In this document: positions 54,138 through 63,819 of the stretch, in pieces
How positions within the stretch are numbered: position 1 is the first letter of the stretch
How the letters are laid out: every line of letters begins with the position of its first letter
Assembly (NCBI RefSeq): GCF_029542205.1
Contig: NZ_CP113783.1
Location: forward strand, 1,603,001 to 1,667,000
DNA length: 64,000 nt
Reading direction: 5' to 3'
Origin: Pseudoxanthomonas sp. SE1
Lineage (GTDB): Bacteria; Pseudomonadota; Gammaproteobacteria; Xanthomonadales; Xanthomonadaceae
Notes under the pieces: model-generated
Told to the model about the DNA's origin: nothing
The model's database searches: none
What the model saw: only the letters and a program-made list of their open reading frames with translations
Program-made: the position numbers and the translations under genes

Positions 54138-55814
54138 TCAATCCGCCTTGGGCGCCTTGCGTGCCATCAACTCGGCCAGGCGCGCGCGGGTATCGGTGCG
54201 GGTGATCGGTGCGTCCAGCAGGAACACACGCACACCATGTGCGGGCACTTCGGCCTGCAGGCGGTTGCGTACGCGCTGCTTCCTGCCGGTGAACGCATCG
54301 CGCCACTGGCCTGGCTGCAGGTGGTCGGAAACGGACAGCTTCGCCGGTGCATCCGCTTTGTTCAGCAGCACCAGTGCGGTCTGGTTGACGCCTTCGTGCT
54401 GCAGCACGCGGTAGAAGATCGCCTGGTCGCCCTTCATGCGCACGTTGAGCTGGAGGCCGCGCTGCAGGGCCGGTGTGTCGCGCCGCAGCTGGGCGATGCG
54501 CTTCAAGGGCGCGAAGATCGGGCTCTGCGGCGCAGCGTCGATGCGGTCCTGGCCGAAGTAGTTGCGGTTGCCGGCATGTTCCGCATGGCCGCGTTCGAAG
54601 CCGGTTTCCGAGCCGTAGTAGATCACCGGGATGCCGCGTGCGGTGAACAGCCAGTTGTGCGCATCGATGAAGCCTTCGTCCGTGGCGTTCATGCGCGCCA
54701 TGTCGTGGTTGTCGTAGAAGGTCATCAGGTCGTACGGGTTCGCGTACGGGCCGTCTTCCAGGTACAGCGCCTTGCCGATCTCCTCGTAGCTGGTGCCGGG
54801 TTTCTCGAACACCTCCGTCAGCTTCCCCTTCAGCGGGAAGTCCAGCACGCTGTAGCTGCCGTTGCGCACCCACGTGTGGCCGGCGATGCTGGCGGCGTCG
54901 TAGTTGAAGTTCTCGCCGAACATGAAGAACCCCGGCTTCTTCGCGCGCATGCGGTCGGCGAATTCCTTCCAGAACGCGTGCGGCATCCAGGCGATGGTGT
55001 CCACGCGGAACGCGGCCGCGCCCTGGTCGATCCACTGTCCGTACGCGCCGACCAGGTACTCCATCACCGCAGGATTGTTTTCGTTGAAGTCCGACAGCTG
55101 CGCCAGTCCGCCACCGGTGTTGTAGAACGCGTGCATCGGCTTGCCGCGCGGGTCCAGCCTGTCGGGGTCGAGGTTCTGATGATCGGCGATCAGCTTGCCG
55201 TCCTTGTCCCAGACCTTGCCGTACTGCGGCTGCATCTTCGGCATCGAATACGCGGGCGAGCCGTGGTTGCCGACGATATCGAGTACCACGTCGAGCTTCT
55301 GCTCCTTCATCGCCTTCGTGAAACCGGCGAAATCGAGCCCTTCGCTGGGCAGGTGCTCGTCGAGTCTGTAGAAGTTGATGCCCCAGTAGCCGTGGTAGCC
55401 GGTCTTGCCGCGGTCGGTGAACATGCCGGCCCATTTCACCTCCTCGCCACCGGTGAAGGCTTCGTCGGGGTTGTCGATGATCGGCGTGATCCACACCGAG
55501 GTGAAGCCGAGGTCGCGGATGTAGCCGGCGTTGTCGAGTACGCCCTTGAAGTCGCCGCCCAGGTAGCCGACGTTGTCGGTCTGGCCTTCGGGTGCGCCGG
55601 GGGTGGCGCGGTCGAAAGTCGGGTTCTTTCCGCCCTGGTCGCGATGGTCGTTCGACGGATCGCCATTGACGAAACGGTCCGTCAGCACGAAGTACACGGC
55701 TTCCTTCGCGAAGGGTTCGGTGGTGCCGTAGAAGGCGTCGGCTGCGAGCGCGACGCCGGGCATGCCGACCAGGGAGGCCAGCGCGATGGCGAGGGGGCGG
55801 CGGGCGTGCTTCAT
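54138..55814 (-). CDS. periplasmic alpha-amylase (GH13)
   Basis: 558 residues with a signal peptide (ALASLVGMPGVALA). GH13 barrel motifs: VVLDIVGNHG (region I), AFRVDTIAWMPHAF (region II, nucleophile Asp), GFFMFGENFNYD (region III, acid Glu) and TFYDNHDMARM (region IV). N-terminal YFVLTDRFVNGDPSNDHRD and GGDFKGVLDN resemble cyclomaltodextrinase/CGTase-like enzymes. It should break malto-oligosaccharides or dextrins that enter through the TonB receptor. Its ATG shares a base with the transporter stop (TGATG). Confidence 0.88.
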   Translation of the reverse strand: MKHARRPLAIALASLVGMPGVALAADAFYGTTEPFAKEAVYFVLTDRFVNGDPSNDHRDQGGKNPTFDRATPGAPEGQTDNVGYLGGDFKGVLDNAGYIRDLGFTSVWITPIIDNPDEAFTGGEEVKWAGMFTDRGKTGYHGYWGINFYRLDEHLPSEGLDFAGFTKAMKEQKLDVVLDIVGNHGSPAYSMPKMQPQYGKVWDKDGKLIADHQNLDPDRLDPRGKPMHAFYNTGGGLAQLSDFNENNPAVMEYLVGAYGQWIDQGAAAFRVDTIAWMPHAFWKEFADRMRAKKPGFFMFGENFNYDAASIAGHTWVRNGSYSVLDFPLKGKLTEVFEKPGTSYEEIGKALYLEDGPYANPYDLMTFYDNHDMARMNATDEGFIDAHNWLFTARGIPVIYYGSETGFERGHAEHAGNRNYFGQDRIDAAPQSPIFAPLKRIAQLRRDTPALQRGLQLNVRMKGDQAIFYRVLQHEGVNQTALVLLNKADAPAKLSVSDHLQPGQWRDAFTGRKQRVRNRLQAEVPAHGVRVFLLDAPITRTDTRARLAELMARKAPKAD

Positions 55815-57199
55815 CAATGGGCCTGCGAGGAAAGAGGGGCGGGGCTGTGCGCGGGCTCGCGCACGAAGACAAGGGCGGCGGCGGCCAGCAGCAGGCTGCT
55901 GCCGCTGATGACCAGCGCGAACACGGATTCGTTCGCGAAGAAGATGCGCAGCGAAGGCCCGAGCAGCGTGGCGGCCACGATCTGCGGCACCACGATGAAC
56001 ATGTTGAAGATGCCCATGTAGATGCCCATCTTCTCCGCCGGGACATGGCTGGACAGCAGGGCGTACGGCATCGACAGGATGCTGGCCCACGCCACGCCGA
56101 CCAGCGCGAACGAGCCGATGAGCCAGGCCGGGTGCGGCACGAACCACATCGACAGGAAGCCGATGCCGCCCAACACCAGCGAGCCCGCATGCACCGCCTT
56201 GCGGTTGAGCGGGAAGCGCGCCGCATAGAAGCTCAGCAGCAAGGCGACCAGCATCGACGACAGCCCGTAGTAGCCCATGTACGAACCCACCAGGTCCGCC
56301 GCATTCTGGAACGCGGCATTGGTCGACTGGAAAGCCGCAGCCTGCGCGGGTACCGCCATGTCGAAGGCGGCGGGGTCGGGTGCGGGGGCCTTGAACACAT
56401 GCTCGGTCAGGCCGGGTGTGGCCATGCTCCACATGGCGAAGAACGCCAGCCAGCTGAAGAACTGCACCAGGCCGAGCCTCAGCATCTGCGCGGGCATGTG
56501 GATCACATGGTGCACGATCTCGCCGGCGAAGTTGCCGCGCCGCTTCTGTTCCTCGCGGAAGCGCTGCAGGTCTTCCGGCGGGTATTCGGGCGTGGTGAGG
56601 ATGGTCACCAGGATGCTGGCCATGAACACGAACGCGCCGATCGCGAACGCCACCTTCACCGAAGGCGGCACCACGCCGGGGCCGGCTTCGTTCGGCACGC
56701 CGAGCTGGGTGATGAACCACGGCAGGTTGCTGGCCACCCAGGTGCCCACGCCGATGATCAGCGTCTGTAGCACGAAACCGTAAGAGCGCTGCTCTTCCGG
56801 CAGCTTGTCCGCCACCAGCGCACGGAACGGTTCCATGCTGATGTTGATGCTGGCATCCAGCACCCACAGCAGGCCTGCCGCGATCCACAGCGTGGGCGAG
56901 TGCGGCATGAACACCAGCGCGATGGAGCTGAGGATGGCGCCGATGAGGAAGAACGGCCGGCGGCGCCCCAGGCGCGGATGCCAGGTGCGGTCGCTCAGAT
57001 AGCCGATCACCGGCTGCACCAGCAGGCCGGTCAGCGGTGCGGCGATCCACAACAGGGGCAGCGCATCCTTCTCCGCGCCCAGTGTCTGGAAGATGCGCGA
57101 CATGAAGCCGCCCTGCAGCGCGAAACCGAACTGGATGCCGAGGAAGCCGAACGACATGTTCCATATCTGCCAGAAGGACAGGCGGGGCTTGGCGGTCAT
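55814..57199 (-). CDS. SLC45-type MFS sugar transporter
   Basis: 461 residues, twelve membrane helices. MFS/GPH features: IQFGFALQGGFMSRIFQTLGA, GYLSDRTWHPRLGRRRPFFLIG and a central insert before helix 7. It resembles the SLC45/MalY group that carries sucrose or maltose with protons across the inner membrane. Here it would import the products of the periplasmic amylase. First of the minus-strand pair, start at 57199, promoter shared with the glucosidase gene. Confidence 0.86.
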   Translation of the reverse strand: MTAKPRLSFWQIWNMSFGFLGIQFGFALQGGFMSRIFQTLGAEKDALPLLWIAAPLTGLLVQPVIGYLSDRTWHPRLGRRRPFFLIGAILSSIALVFMPHSPTLWIAAGLLWVLDASINISMEPFRALVADKLPEEQRSYGFVLQTLIIGVGTWVASNLPWFITQLGVPNEAGPGVVPPSVKVAFAIGAFVFMASILVTILTTPEYPPEDLQRFREEQKRRGNFAGEIVHHVIHMPAQMLRLGLVQFFSWLAFFAMWSMATPGLTEHVFKAPAPDPAAFDMAVPAQAAAFQSTNAAFQNAADLVGSYMGYYGLSSMLVALLLSFYAARFPLNRKAVHAGSLVLGGIGFLSMWFVPHPAWLIGSFALVGVAWASILSMPYALLSSHVPAEKMGIYMGIFNMFIVVPQIVAATLLGPSLRIFFANESVFALVISGSSLLLAAAALVFVREPAHSPAPLSSQAH

Positions 57200-57451
57200 T
57201 CGGTATCCCTGGCGGTGCGATGCGGTCGGAGTGCGCGCACCCGATGGCGAGCGTCGCGGCATCTTGCCGGCATGCGCGTCCGATTCCATGCTGCACCGCA
57301 AACAATGCCGATGCGCGGAGACCGCCGCGCCGGAGCGCCGCCACGGCGCGTTGCGGCGAAGGAAACCGTTGGCACGCCTGCGTTTCGCGCGGTCGGATGC
57401 GCGATGGACCATCACCGGGGCGATCGGTGCCGCGTGGCCACGGCCGATCAT

Positions 57452-57470
57452 CTGCATACGTATTCATGCA
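57452..57470. promoter_or_regulatory. 19-bp LacI-type operator in the divergent promoter
   Basis: CTGCATACGTATTCATGCA, with outer arms TGCAT and ATGCA spaced by eight bases and a TACGTA centre, the central CpG usual for LacI sites. An identical 19-mer lies in opposite orientation at 60295-60313, in front of the TonB receptor gene. It sits between the transporter (minus) and glucosidase (plus) genes, so one site can govern both. The remaining 57200-57573 gap shows nothing else I can assign. Confidence 0.78.
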
Positions 57471-57573
57471 CACCCATGACGACCTCCGCTCACGCATGCC
57501 GGTGGCTCGTGGAATAGTGGCGCCCGCCGAGCGCACCGGAGGGGTGCGCCGCGCATTGCGGACGGGTGCATCG

Positions 57574-59190
57574 ATGACGAAGAACAACTGGTGGCGTGGT
57601 GCGGTGATCTACCAGATCTACCCCCGCAGCTTCCTGGACACCAACGGGGATGGCGTGGGCGACCTGCCGGGCATTGTCGAGAAGCTCGACTACATCGCCG
57701 GCCTGGGGGTGGACGCCATCTGGATCTCGCCGTTCTTCAAGTCGCCGATGGCGGACTTCGGCTACGACATCGCCGACTACCGCGATGTGGACCCGCTGTT
57801 CGGCACGCTGGCCGATTTCGACCGCCTGCTCGCCAAGGCGCACTCGCTGGGCGTCAAGGTGATGATCGACCAGGTGCTGAGCCACTGCTCGGTCGACCAC
57901 GCGTGGTTCAAGGAGAGCCGCGAGAGCCGCGACAACCCCAAGGCCGACTGGTACGTGTGGGCCGATCCGAAGGAAGACGGCACGCCGCCGAACAACTGGA
58001 TGTCGCTGTTCGGTGGCGTCGCATGGCGCTGGGAGCCGCGACGCGAGCAGTACTACCTGCACAACTTCCTGGCCAGCCAGCCGGACCTGAATTTCCACAA
58101 CCCGGCCGTGCAGCAGGCCACGCTGGACAATGTGCAGTTCTGGCTCGACAAGGGCGTGGATGGCCTGCGGCTGGACGCGATCAACTTCTGCTTCCACGAC
58201 GCGCAGTTGCGCGACAACCCGCCCAAGCCGAAAGAGAAGCGGGTCGGGCGCGGCTTCAGCCCCGACAATCCGTACGCGTACCAGTACCACTACTTCAACA
58301 ACACGCAGCCCGAGAACATCCCGTTCCTGGAGCGCCTGCGCGGACTGCTTGACCGCTATCCGGACGCGGCCGCGCTGGGCGAGATCTCGTCCGAGGACTC
58401 GCTGGCCACCACCGCCGAGTACGTCAGCGACCAGCGCCTGCACATGGGCTACAGCTTCGAGCTGCTGACCGATGACGGCAGCGCCGCCTACATCCGCGAC
58501 ACGGTCGAGCGGCTGGAGGCCGCGATGGTCGAAGGCTGGCCGTGCTGGGCAGTCTCCAACCACGACGTGCAGCGTGCGGTCACGCGCTGGGGCAACGGCG
58601 ATGCGTCGCCGGCACTGGCGGCTCAACTGGTTGCGCTGGTGTGTTCGTTGCGGGGCTCGGTCTGCCTGTACCAGGGCGAAGAACTCGGGCTCCCCGAAGC
58701 CGACGTGCCCTACGAAGCGCTGCAGGATCCGTACGGCAAGACCTTCTGGCCGAACTTCAAGGGCCGCGATGGCTGCCGCACGCCGATGCCATGGAACGAG
58801 GGCGAACAGGCCGGTTTCAGCCACGGCACTCCGTGGTTGCCGATCCCGGCCGAACACCGCGCGATCAACGTCGCCGCGCAGGAAGCCGATGCCGGTTCCA
58901 TCCTCAACCAGGTGCGCCGCTTCCTCGCGTGGCGACGTACCCAGCCGGCATTGCGCGTGGGCAGCATCCGTTTCCTGGATGCCCCCGAACCGGTGCTCGC
59001 CTTCGTGCGCGAGACCGAAGGCGCTGCGATGCTGGTGGTCTTCAACCTGTCGCCGCGCGACGCCTCGTGGGCGCTGCCCGCCGGGATCGAGCCGCGTGCG
59101 GTGGACAGCCACCGGCTGCCATCCGGCACCCTGCAGGATGGCAGGCTCATGCTGCCGCCGCGTGGCGTGTACTACGCCCTCATCGATTGA
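57574..59190 (+). CDS. alpha-glucosidase (GH13)
   Basis: 538 residues, no signal peptide, so cytoplasmic. GH13 motifs: VIYQIYPRSFLDTNGDGVGDLPGI, VMIDQVLSHCSVDH (region I), VDGLRLDAINFCFHD (region II, nucleophile Asp), AALGEISSED (region III, acid Glu) and WAVSNHDVQRAVTRWG (region IV). It hydrolyses maltose or short alpha-glucosides after import. Coordinated with the transporter and amylase via the shared operator. Confidence 0.9.
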   Translation: MTKNNWWRGAVIYQIYPRSFLDTNGDGVGDLPGIVEKLDYIAGLGVDAIWISPFFKSPMADFGYDIADYRDVDPLFGTLADFDRLLAKAHSLGVKVMIDQVLSHCSVDHAWFKESRESRDNPKADWYVWADPKEDGTPPNNWMSLFGGVAWRWEPRREQYYLHNFLASQPDLNFHNPAVQQATLDNVQFWLDKGVDGLRLDAINFCFHDAQLRDNPPKPKEKRVGRGFSPDNPYAYQYHYFNNTQPENIPFLERLRGLLDRYPDAAALGEISSEDSLATTAEYVSDQRLHMGYSFELLTDDGSAAYIRDTVERLEAAMVEGWPCWAVSNHDVQRAVTRWGNGDASPALAAQLVALVCSLRGSVCLYQGEELGLPEADVPYEALQDPYGKTFWPNFKGRDGCRTPMPWNEGEQAGFSHGTPWLPIPAEHRAINVAAQEADAGSILNQVRRFLAWRRTQPALRVGSIRFLDAPEPVLAFVRETEGAAMLVVFNLSPRDASWALPAGIEPRAVDSHRLPSGTLQDGRLMLPPRGVYYALID

Positions 59191-59207
59191 CGCAACGGGA
59201 TACGAAG

Positions 59208-60134
59208 ATGGGCATGTGCATGGGCAGGATCGGGATTGCGCTGCTGCTGGCCGCCGCCTCGCTCGGGGCGCAGGCACAGGAGCGCGCGGCCGCCATCCCC
59301 GCTGCGCAGGTCGTGGCCGGCGAAGGCGTCACCGGCACGCTGCTGCGGCACGCGCAGTTCCCTTCCCGTCGTGTCGCAGCGAGGAACGTGGACGTCTGGT
59401 TGCCGCCCGGCTACACGGAAGCGGAAGGCACGCGTTATCCCGTGCTCTACATGCACGACGGCCAGAACGTGTTCGATCCGTCGACCTCGTACACCCGCGT
59501 GGACTGGGGCGTGGACGAGGCGATGACACGCCTGATCGCCAACGGGCATGCGCGCGCGGCCATCGTCGTCGCGGTGTGGAACACGCCGAAGCGCCTGCAG
59601 GAATACATGCCGCGCAAGGCCATCGATGGCGAAACATTCATCCCCACGCCGGGTGATCCGCCGTTTCCCACGGCCGAGATCGTCGCGGACGATTACCTGG
59701 CCTTCCTCGTCACCGAGCTGAAGCCGTTCATCGATGCGCAGTACCGCACGCTCACCGGTCCGGCGGACACCTTCGTGATGGGGTCCAGCATGGGCGGGCT
59801 GATCTCCGCATACGCGGTGACCGAATATCCGCAGGTGTTCGGCGGGGCAGGGTGCGTATCCACGCACTGGCCGATCGCAGGCGGCATCGTCGAAGGCTAC
59901 GTGGCGAAACACCTGCCTGCGCCCGGCGGCAACCGTTTCTACTTCGACTACGGCACCGAGGCCATCGACGCGCTGTACGAGCCCTACCAGCAGCGTGTCG
60001 ACAGCGTGATGCGCGCGCGTGGCTATCGTCCGGGCGTGGATTTCCTGAGCCACCGCTACCTGGGCGCGAACCATAACGAAGCGGCGTGGCGGGATCGCAT
60101 CGAAGTGCCGCTGGGCTTCCTGCTGCGGCCCTGA
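59208..60134 (+). CDS. secreted alpha/beta-hydrolase esterase
   Basis: 308 residues. Signal peptide (IALLLAAASLGAQA) preceded by three possible Met starts (59208, 59214, 59220). Esterase D/IroE-like fold: VWLPPGYTEAEGTRYPVLYMHDGQNVFDP, nucleophile Ser in VMGSSMGGLISAY, late Asp (DYGTEAIDAL) and His (GANHNEAAW). Probably removes acyl groups from sugars. 17 bases after the glucosidase, same operon. Confidence 0.82.
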   Translation: MGMCMGRIGIALLLAAASLGAQAQERAAAIPAAQVVAGEGVTGTLLRHAQFPSRRVAARNVDVWLPPGYTEAEGTRYPVLYMHDGQNVFDPSTSYTRVDWGVDEAMTRLIANGHARAAIVVAVWNTPKRLQEYMPRKAIDGETFIPTPGDPPFPTAEIVADDYLAFLVTELKPFIDAQYRTLTGPADTFVMGSSMGGLISAYAVTEYPQVFGGAGCVSTHWPIAGGIVEGYVAKHLPAPGGNRFYFDYGTEAIDALYEPYQQRVDSVMRARGYRPGVDFLSHRYLGANHNEAAWRDRIEVPLGFLLRP

Positions 60135-60294
60135 CGGCAGCGCCTTCGCGCGCGCGCCCCACCGCCGGCGTGCGCGCATGATCGCGCGCCGCGCGTGGCG
60201 ACCTGTTGCCTGAACGACCACGACGATGCCTTCATCGTGCGTGCGCGTGGTCGTCCGCGCCCACGGAACCCGTGTTACGCCAGTGCGTGGAATA

Positions 60295-60313
60295 TGCATG
60301 AATACGTATGCAG
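60295..60313. promoter_or_regulatory. 19-bp LacI-type operator before the TonB receptor gene
   Basis: TGCATGAATACGTATGCAG, the exact reverse complement of the site at 57452-57470. It is about 137 bases before the receptor start. The rest of the gap 60135-60449 shows no other feature beyond GGAGAGGGG just ahead of the ATG. Confidence 0.78.
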
Positions 60314-60449
60314 CGCGGATTGTGCAGCTGCGCGCGCCACTACCATTGCCGCACGTTTCGGGGCACTTGCCCCTGGCGTGGCAGACCCGGGCGATCGCAT
60401 CGTGCGACGCACCCGGTTCATCGCATACAACGTCCTTGGAGAGGGGAAC

Positions 60450-63218
60450 ATGCAACTCAAGCGCAACCTGCTGAGCGCGGCGTTGGCGTCCGCCATCGCG
60501 CTCACCGCGACGGGCGTACAGGCCCAGACCGCCGAAACCGCCGACGAACAGACGCAATCGACCGATGCCACCGAGCTGGAAACGGTGGTGGTGACGGGCA
60601 TCCGCCGCGGCATCGAGAGCGCGATTTCGGTCAAGCGCGATTCCACTTCCATCGTCGAGGCGGTATCCGCCGAAGACATCGGCAAGCTGCCGGATGTCAG
60701 CATCGGCGAATCCATCGGCCGCCTGCCCGGCCTGGCCGCGCAGCGCGTCGCGGGTCGTGCGCAGGTGATCAGCGTGCGCGGCCTGTCGCCCGATTTCTCC
60801 ACCACGCTGCTCAACGGTCGCGAGATGGTCAGCACCGGCGACAACCGCAGCGTCGAGTTCGACCAGTATCCGTCCGAGCTGGTCGGTGGCGTGACGGTGT
60901 ACAAGACACCCGATGCCGGCCTCATCGGCCAGGGCCTGTCGGGCACCATCGACATGCAGACCGTGCGCCCGTTGAGCTTCGATGCGCCGGTGGGCACCGT
61001 CGGCGTGCGCGGCCAGCGCAACTCGCTGGGCGCGGCGGCCGATGCGTCGGCCTACGGCGAGCGCATCAACGCCAGCTACATCACCCAGAACGAAGCGCGC
61101 ACGTTCGGCTTCTCGATCGGGTATTCGCATACCACCACGCCGATCCAGGAAAACCAGGTGGGCCTGTACGAGCCCTGGCAGGCCATCGGCGACAACTGGC
61201 GCCCGGGCGTGCCGGCCGGCACGTTCTATTCCGACGGCATCAAGGCGTTGCGCCGCACCGGCGAAACCAAGCGTGATGGCGTGATGGCCACGGTGCAGTT
61301 CCGTCCGTCGAACGCGTGGACGAGCACGCTGGACCTGTTCCATTCGGAAGCCGAGCAGGTCGATACGGCCAACCAGTTCGAAGTCCATATCGGCGACTAC
61401 AACGGCGGCTATGGCCGTCTGGACGTCACCAATCCCGTCATCAACGGCGACAACACGTTCACCGGCGGCACCATGGGCAACGTGTACCCGCTGGTGCGCG
61501 GCATGTACAACCGTCGCGAAGACGAGATCAACGCCTTCGGCTGGAACAACGAGTTCACGACCGGCCAGGTGCGCATCATCGCCGACGTGGGCTGGTCCCG
61601 CGCCAAGCGTGACGAGCTCAACCTCGAGAACAACACGCAGCTGCTGCCGGCACCGCAGCTGGACACGCTGCAGCTGCAGATCCGGAACAACGGCTTCTCG
61701 CAGATCAACCCCGGTCGCGACTATTCGAACCCGGAGTCGCTGTACCTGACCGGCACGATCTACGGCTCGGGCTACGGCAAGGTGCCGAGCGTCGTCGATG
61801 AACTCCGCACCGGCAAGCTGGCAGCATCGTTCCCGGCGCCGGCGTTCCTGTCCTGGATGTCGGACATCGATGTCGGCCTGAACTACGCCGACCGCGAGAA
61901 GAACAAGCGCCAGCCCGAGGCCAACATCAACCTGGGCCCGCAAGGCAACACGACGATCGGGTCCGACCTGCAGTACCGTCCGGTCGACCTCGGCTTTGCC
62001 GGCATCGGCTATATCCCGTCCTGGAACGTGCCCGCAGCCGTCGCGCGCTACATGACGTTCGAGCCGAGCGACAGCGCATTCCCGTATCTCGTCGCCAAGG
62101 CGTGGGACGTGCGCGAGAAGACCACCACGGCCTACGTGCGCGGCAACATCGACACCGCGTGGGGCAACGTGAGCGTGCGCGGCAACGCGGGCGTGCAGGT
62201 CCAGCACGTCGACCAGTCCTCCGATGCGATCAGGCTCAGTGGCGGCAGCAATCCGCTGCCCATCCACATGGGCAAGACCTTCACCGACGTGCTGCCGAGC
62301 ATGAACCTGGCGTTCGGTTTCGACAACGACCAGACCCTGCGCGTCGCGATGGCCAAGCAGGTGGCGCGTCCGCGCGTGGACCAGCTGCGCGCTTCGCTGG
62401 AAGTCACGGCGTCGGACGGTCCGGACCAGAACAACGGCACCGGCCTGCGCAACAGCTTCGCCAGCGGCGGCAATCCGCTGCTGGATCCGTGGCGGGCGTA
62501 TGCGTTCGACGTGTCCTACGAGAAGTACTTCGGCACCAAGGCGTATGTGGCGGCGGCGTACTTCTACAAGGACCTGCAGTCGTACATCTATACCCAGACC
62601 GATCCGTTCTACGATCTGTCGGACTACACGTCCGACATCCCGCCGCACCCGAACTTCCCGGGCGTCGGTGTCAACCCGACGGGCAGCTACTCGCGGCCGG
62701 TGAACGGCGAGGGCGGGACGCTGCAGGGTCTGGAGCTGTCGGCGTCGCTGCCGTTCGACATGTTCAGCGATGCACTGCAGGGCTTCGGTGCGGTGGCCAG
62801 CGCCACGTTCAACGACAGCAACATCCAGATCCGCGACCCGGAGAGTGCGTCCAGCGTGGGTGCGGGCGACATCGACCTGCCGGGCCTGTCCAAGCGGGTC
62901 TACAACCTGACGGTGTACTTCGAGAAGAACGGCTTCGAGGCGCGCATCAACCAGCGTCGGCGTTCGGACTTCATCGGTGAGATCGGCAACTTCAACGGCA
63001 ACCGCACGCTGCGTTACGTGGTCGGCGAGAACATCACCGACGCGCAGGTCAGCTACACGTTCCCGGACGGGCATGCGCTCGGTGGCCTGAGCGTGCTGTT
63101 CCAGGCCAGCAACCTGACCGACGAGGCCTACCAGACCTACGCCGGCACCAAGGATCGTCCGCTGGAATACGTCGAGTGGGGCCGCAGCTACCTGCTGGGC
63201 GTCAGCTACAAGTTCTGA
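60450..63218 (+). CDS. TonB-dependent receptor of the alpha-glucan locus
   Basis: 922 residues. Signal peptide (ends TATGVQAQ), then an N-terminal TonB-box-like stretch ELETVVVTGIRRGIESAI, plug domain (DIGKLPDVSIGESIGRLPGLAAQRVAGRAQVISVRGLSPDFS...), and a large barrel ending YLLGVSYKF. The plug matches the long carbohydrate-receptor group (MalA of Caulobacter and Xanthomonas CUT receptors). It should bring maltodextrins over the outer membrane. GGAGAGGGGAAC precedes the ATG. Terminator directly downstream. Confidence 0.88.
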   Translation: MQLKRNLLSAALASAIALTATGVQAQTAETADEQTQSTDATELETVVVTGIRRGIESAISVKRDSTSIVEAVSAEDIGKLPDVSIGESIGRLPGLAAQRVAGRAQVISVRGLSPDFSTTLLNGREMVSTGDNRSVEFDQYPSELVGGVTVYKTPDAGLIGQGLSGTIDMQTVRPLSFDAPVGTVGVRGQRNSLGAAADASAYGERINASYITQNEARTFGFSIGYSHTTTPIQENQVGLYEPWQAIGDNWRPGVPAGTFYSDGIKALRRTGETKRDGVMATVQFRPSNAWTSTLDLFHSEAEQVDTANQFEVHIGDYNGGYGRLDVTNPVINGDNTFTGGTMGNVYPLVRGMYNRREDEINAFGWNNEFTTGQVRIIADVGWSRAKRDELNLENNTQLLPAPQLDTLQLQIRNNGFSQINPGRDYSNPESLYLTGTIYGSGYGKVPSVVDELRTGKLAASFPAPAFLSWMSDIDVGLNYADREKNKRQPEANINLGPQGNTTIGSDLQYRPVDLGFAGIGYIPSWNVPAAVARYMTFEPSDSAFPYLVAKAWDVREKTTTAYVRGNIDTAWGNVSVRGNAGVQVQHVDQSSDAIRLSGGSNPLPIHMGKTFTDVLPSMNLAFGFDNDQTLRVAMAKQVARPRVDQLRASLEVTASDGPDQNNGTGLRNSFASGGNPLLDPWRAYAFDVSYEKYFGTKAYVAAAYFYKDLQSYIYTQTDPFYDLSDYTSDIPPHPNFPGVGVNPTGSYSRPVNGEGGTLQGLELSASLPFDMFSDALQGFGAVASATFNDSNIQIRDPESASSVGAGDIDLPGLSKRVYNLTVYFEKNGFEARINQRRRSDFIGEIGNFNGNRTLRYVVGENITDAQVSYTFPDGHALGGLSVLFQASNLTDEAYQTYAGTKDRPLEYVEWGRSYLLGVSYKF

Positions 63219-63241
63219 TCCACGCGATATCTTGTTCTCCC

Positions 63242-63276
63242 AGCCCGTCGGCCTTGTGCCGGCGGGCTTTTTCTTT
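63242..63276 (+). terminator. intrinsic terminator after the receptor gene
   Basis: An 11-bp stem (AGCCCGTCGGC 63242-63252 against 63258-63268, one G-U pair), 5-base loop and a T-rich tail (TTTTTCTTT). It ends 24 bases past the receptor stop. The following 63277-63430 shows no gene. Confidence 0.88.
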
Positions 63277-63437
63277 GGGAGGGGACAAGACTGGCTGTAG
63301 GCACCGTGTCTACGCGCGCGGATGGAGACGTGGATTCAACGAAGCTGAGTACATCAGCGAGGTTTCACGCGTTTTCACGAGGATCGACGTACCGGATATC
63401 TGCCAACGCCGTTTGTCGGGCATCTGGCGCCCCCCTA

Positions 63438-63780
63438 GTCACCGGCCAGGGCGCGGCGCTTCAAGAACGCACGGCGCCTGCCAAAGCAGTTGTGCCCTTC
63501 ACTGACCTGGAATCGAGGCGAGGAGATGACGGAGCGTCGCCGCTTCATCTTGGCCACGGACATCCACGTCTATTTCTGCGATCCGCATCCTCCTTGGCAA
63601 CGGGGCACCAACGAGAACAGCAACGGCCTGATGCGGCAGTACTTCCCCAGGGGGATCGGCCTGGAGGATGTCTCGCACGCCATGCTGGATGCCGTGGCGC
63701 GCCAGCTCAACGAGCGGCCATGCACGCTTGGCTACGAAACACAGGCAGAGCGGCAGCGAAAAGCTGTTGCGTCGATCGGT
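63438..63780 (+). pseudogene. IS30-family transposase remnant (C-terminal part)
   Basis: The frame from about 63451 reads FKNARRLPKQLCPSLTWNRGEEM, then TDIHVYFCDPHPPWQRGTNENSNGLMRQYFP, and QLNERPCTLGYETQAER: the last part of the IS30 DDE domain, including the final Glu region (NEN). The first two thirds are missing, an in-frame stop lies just upstream, and a one-residue loss is seen at RP-C-TLGYET. No inverted terminal repeats were found. A dead fragment next to the truncated dehydrogenase gene. Confidence 0.82.
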
Positions 63781-63819
63781 CGAACCCAGGACCCGAAGCG
63801 GACATCAAGGATCACATGC

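Noticed and set aside
54138..57587. A single 1149-codon amylase-like frame on the minus strand
   Set aside because: The upstream half is out of frame with the transporter gene and low complexity; the amylase has its own signal peptide start at 55814.
59172..63074. Minus-strand open frame of 1300 codons opposite the esterase and TonB receptor
   Set aside because: No motif or signal; the plus strand has convincing genes with ribosome sites and a terminator.
63277..63437. Plus-strand frames upstream of the IS30 remnant
   Set aside because: Short, with no family resemblance and an in-frame stop before the transposase part; probably non-coding debris.
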